A stretch of DNA of 5,778 bases, taken from contig CATPBC010000253.1 of assembly GCA_955652195.1 (NCBI GenBank), positions 1 through 5,778 of the forward strand. Reading direction: 5' to 3'. The stretch comes from an uncultured Xanthobacteraceae bacterium (GTDB lineage: Bacteria; Pseudomonadota; Alphaproteobacteria; Rhizobiales; Xanthobacteraceae). A model generated the notes under the pieces. That model saw nothing but the letters and a program-made list of their open reading frames with translations, searched no databases and was not told where the DNA came from. Below are positions 5,142-5,778 of this stretch, one piece after another (positions within the stretch are counted from its first letter, which is position 1; each line of letters begins with the position of its first letter). A program made the translations under genes and the position numbers.

Positions 5142-5768
5142 TCAGACATCAATTTGTTCCGCTATTGCAAGAGCATCATCGACCTCGATGCCAAGGTACC
5201 TTACGGTGCTTTCGATTTTAGTGTGGCCGAGCAAGAGCTGCACGGCTCGTAGATTTCCTGTTCGACGGTAGATCAGTGTTGCCTTTGTTCGTCGCAGCGA
5301 ATGCGTGCCAAAGAGCTTTGAGTCTAGCCCAATGCTGCCAAGCCATTCGGAAAGAAGTCGTGCGTATTGCCGCGTGGTCATGCACTGACCGCGTCGACCC
5401 GTGAATAGAAATTCGCCCGGCTTCTTACGCGCGGCCTTTAGGTAGTCGTCGATGGCCTGCCGGGTCTGATCCGTTAGCTCGAACTTGACTGGCCGCCTCG
5501 TCTTTTTCTGGCGCACGGTGGCACGGTCCATCGTATAACCGTTTGGGGCAACGTCCTCGACCTTGACAGCCACGACATCGCAGCCGCGAAGCTTGCTATC
5601 GATGGCCAAGTTAAACAGGGCGAGGTCGCGTATTCGCCCCTCTACCAGCACTCGAGTTCTGATCGACCAAATGTGCTTTGGTCGCAGTGGAGGTCTAGCC
5701 CCAATCAGCTTGCCTTTGTTCCAAGGCGTGCGTTTATTAGCCGGTGAGCAATTTTCATCGTCTGGCAT
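5142..5768 (-). CDS. Minimal tyrosine recombinase/integrase (catalytic domain only)
   Basis: A 208-residue phage-integrase-type recombinase, which cuts and rejoins DNA through a covalent phosphotyrosine link. The catalytic set can be read directly: R61 in SKLRGCD, the beta-hairpin lysine K88 or K89 in RQKKTRRPV, H156 and R159 in THSLRR, H182 in LLGHTKIES, and nucleophile Y191 in TVRYLGIE. It lacks the usual N-terminal arm-binding and SAM-like core-binding domains; instead a short basic leader with TPWNKGKLIGARPPLRPKHIWSIR (14-37) precedes the catalytic fold. Full-length integrases are usually 300-400 residues, but this short form is common in rhizobia as I recall, so it is likely intact rather than truncated. 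The start is ATG 5768-5766; only 10 bases upstream are in the window, so promoter and ribosome binding site cannot be judged. Its target site is unknown. It heads the minus-strand cluster. Confidence 0.9.
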   Translation of the reverse strand: MPDDENCSPANKRTPWNKGKLIGARPPLRPKHIWSIRTRVLVEGRIRDLALFNLAIDSKLRGCDVVAVKVEDVAPNGYTMDRATVRQKKTRRPVKFELTDQTRQAIDDYLKAARKKPGEFLFTGRRGQCMTTRQYARLLSEWLGSIGLDSKLFGTHSLRRTKATLIYRRTGNLRAVQLLLGHTKIESTVRYLGIEVDDALAIAEQIDV

Positions 5769-5778
5769 GGTCGTACTC

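Overview
The window looks like an accessory stretch of a Bradyrhizobium-type alphaproteobacterium (Nitrobacteraceae/Rhizobiales). This rests on recalled protein families and repeat style: orphan ABC substrate-binding proteins with MRRREF-type Tat leaders, a DUF4239 membrane protein, a short tyrosine recombinase common in rhizobia, and degenerate palindromic intergenic repeats. No database search was possible.

Layout. (1) Positions 1-174 hold no gene, only a 9-bp palindrome (59-90). (2) Positions 175-1167 (+) encode an ABC_sub_bind periplasmic binding protein whose Tat-like leader is cut from the mature domain by an in-frame TAA at 277-279, directly followed by ATG. (3) Repeat A starts at 1174. 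(4) Two minus-strand membrane protein genes follow: a DUF4239 protein (1316-2056) and, upstream of it, a four-helix unknown (2156-2695). (5) Repeat B (2788-2872) matches repeat A without gaps at an exact offset of 1614 bp, so the two membrane genes sit between direct repeats. (6) Positions 3010-3990 (+) encode an intact paralogue of the first binding protein, with a GTG start. (7) A long imperfect hairpin (4015-4083), sharing its outer arms with repeats A and B, lies between convergent genes. (8) A minus-strand cluster is read from right to left: minimal tyrosine recombinase (5142-5768), DUF6398 protein (4583-5071), small protein with a Cys/His-rich C-terminus (4139-4519).

How they work together. 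The two binding proteins have no permease or ATPase gene nearby, so each is an orphan; the first is probably not exported. The two membrane genes may be co-transcribed. The recombinase, DUF6398 and Cys/His-rich genes are closely spaced on one strand and may form a transcription unit, but their joint role is unknown. The most notable detail is the DUF6398 3' end: the frame stops early at A_AAG_GGA_TGA, while the -1 frame continues with 13 codons that read like the family's usual C-terminus. This is either a one-base loss or a -1 frameshift site. No CRISPR array, tRNA, rRNA, transposase or recognisable defence system was seen.
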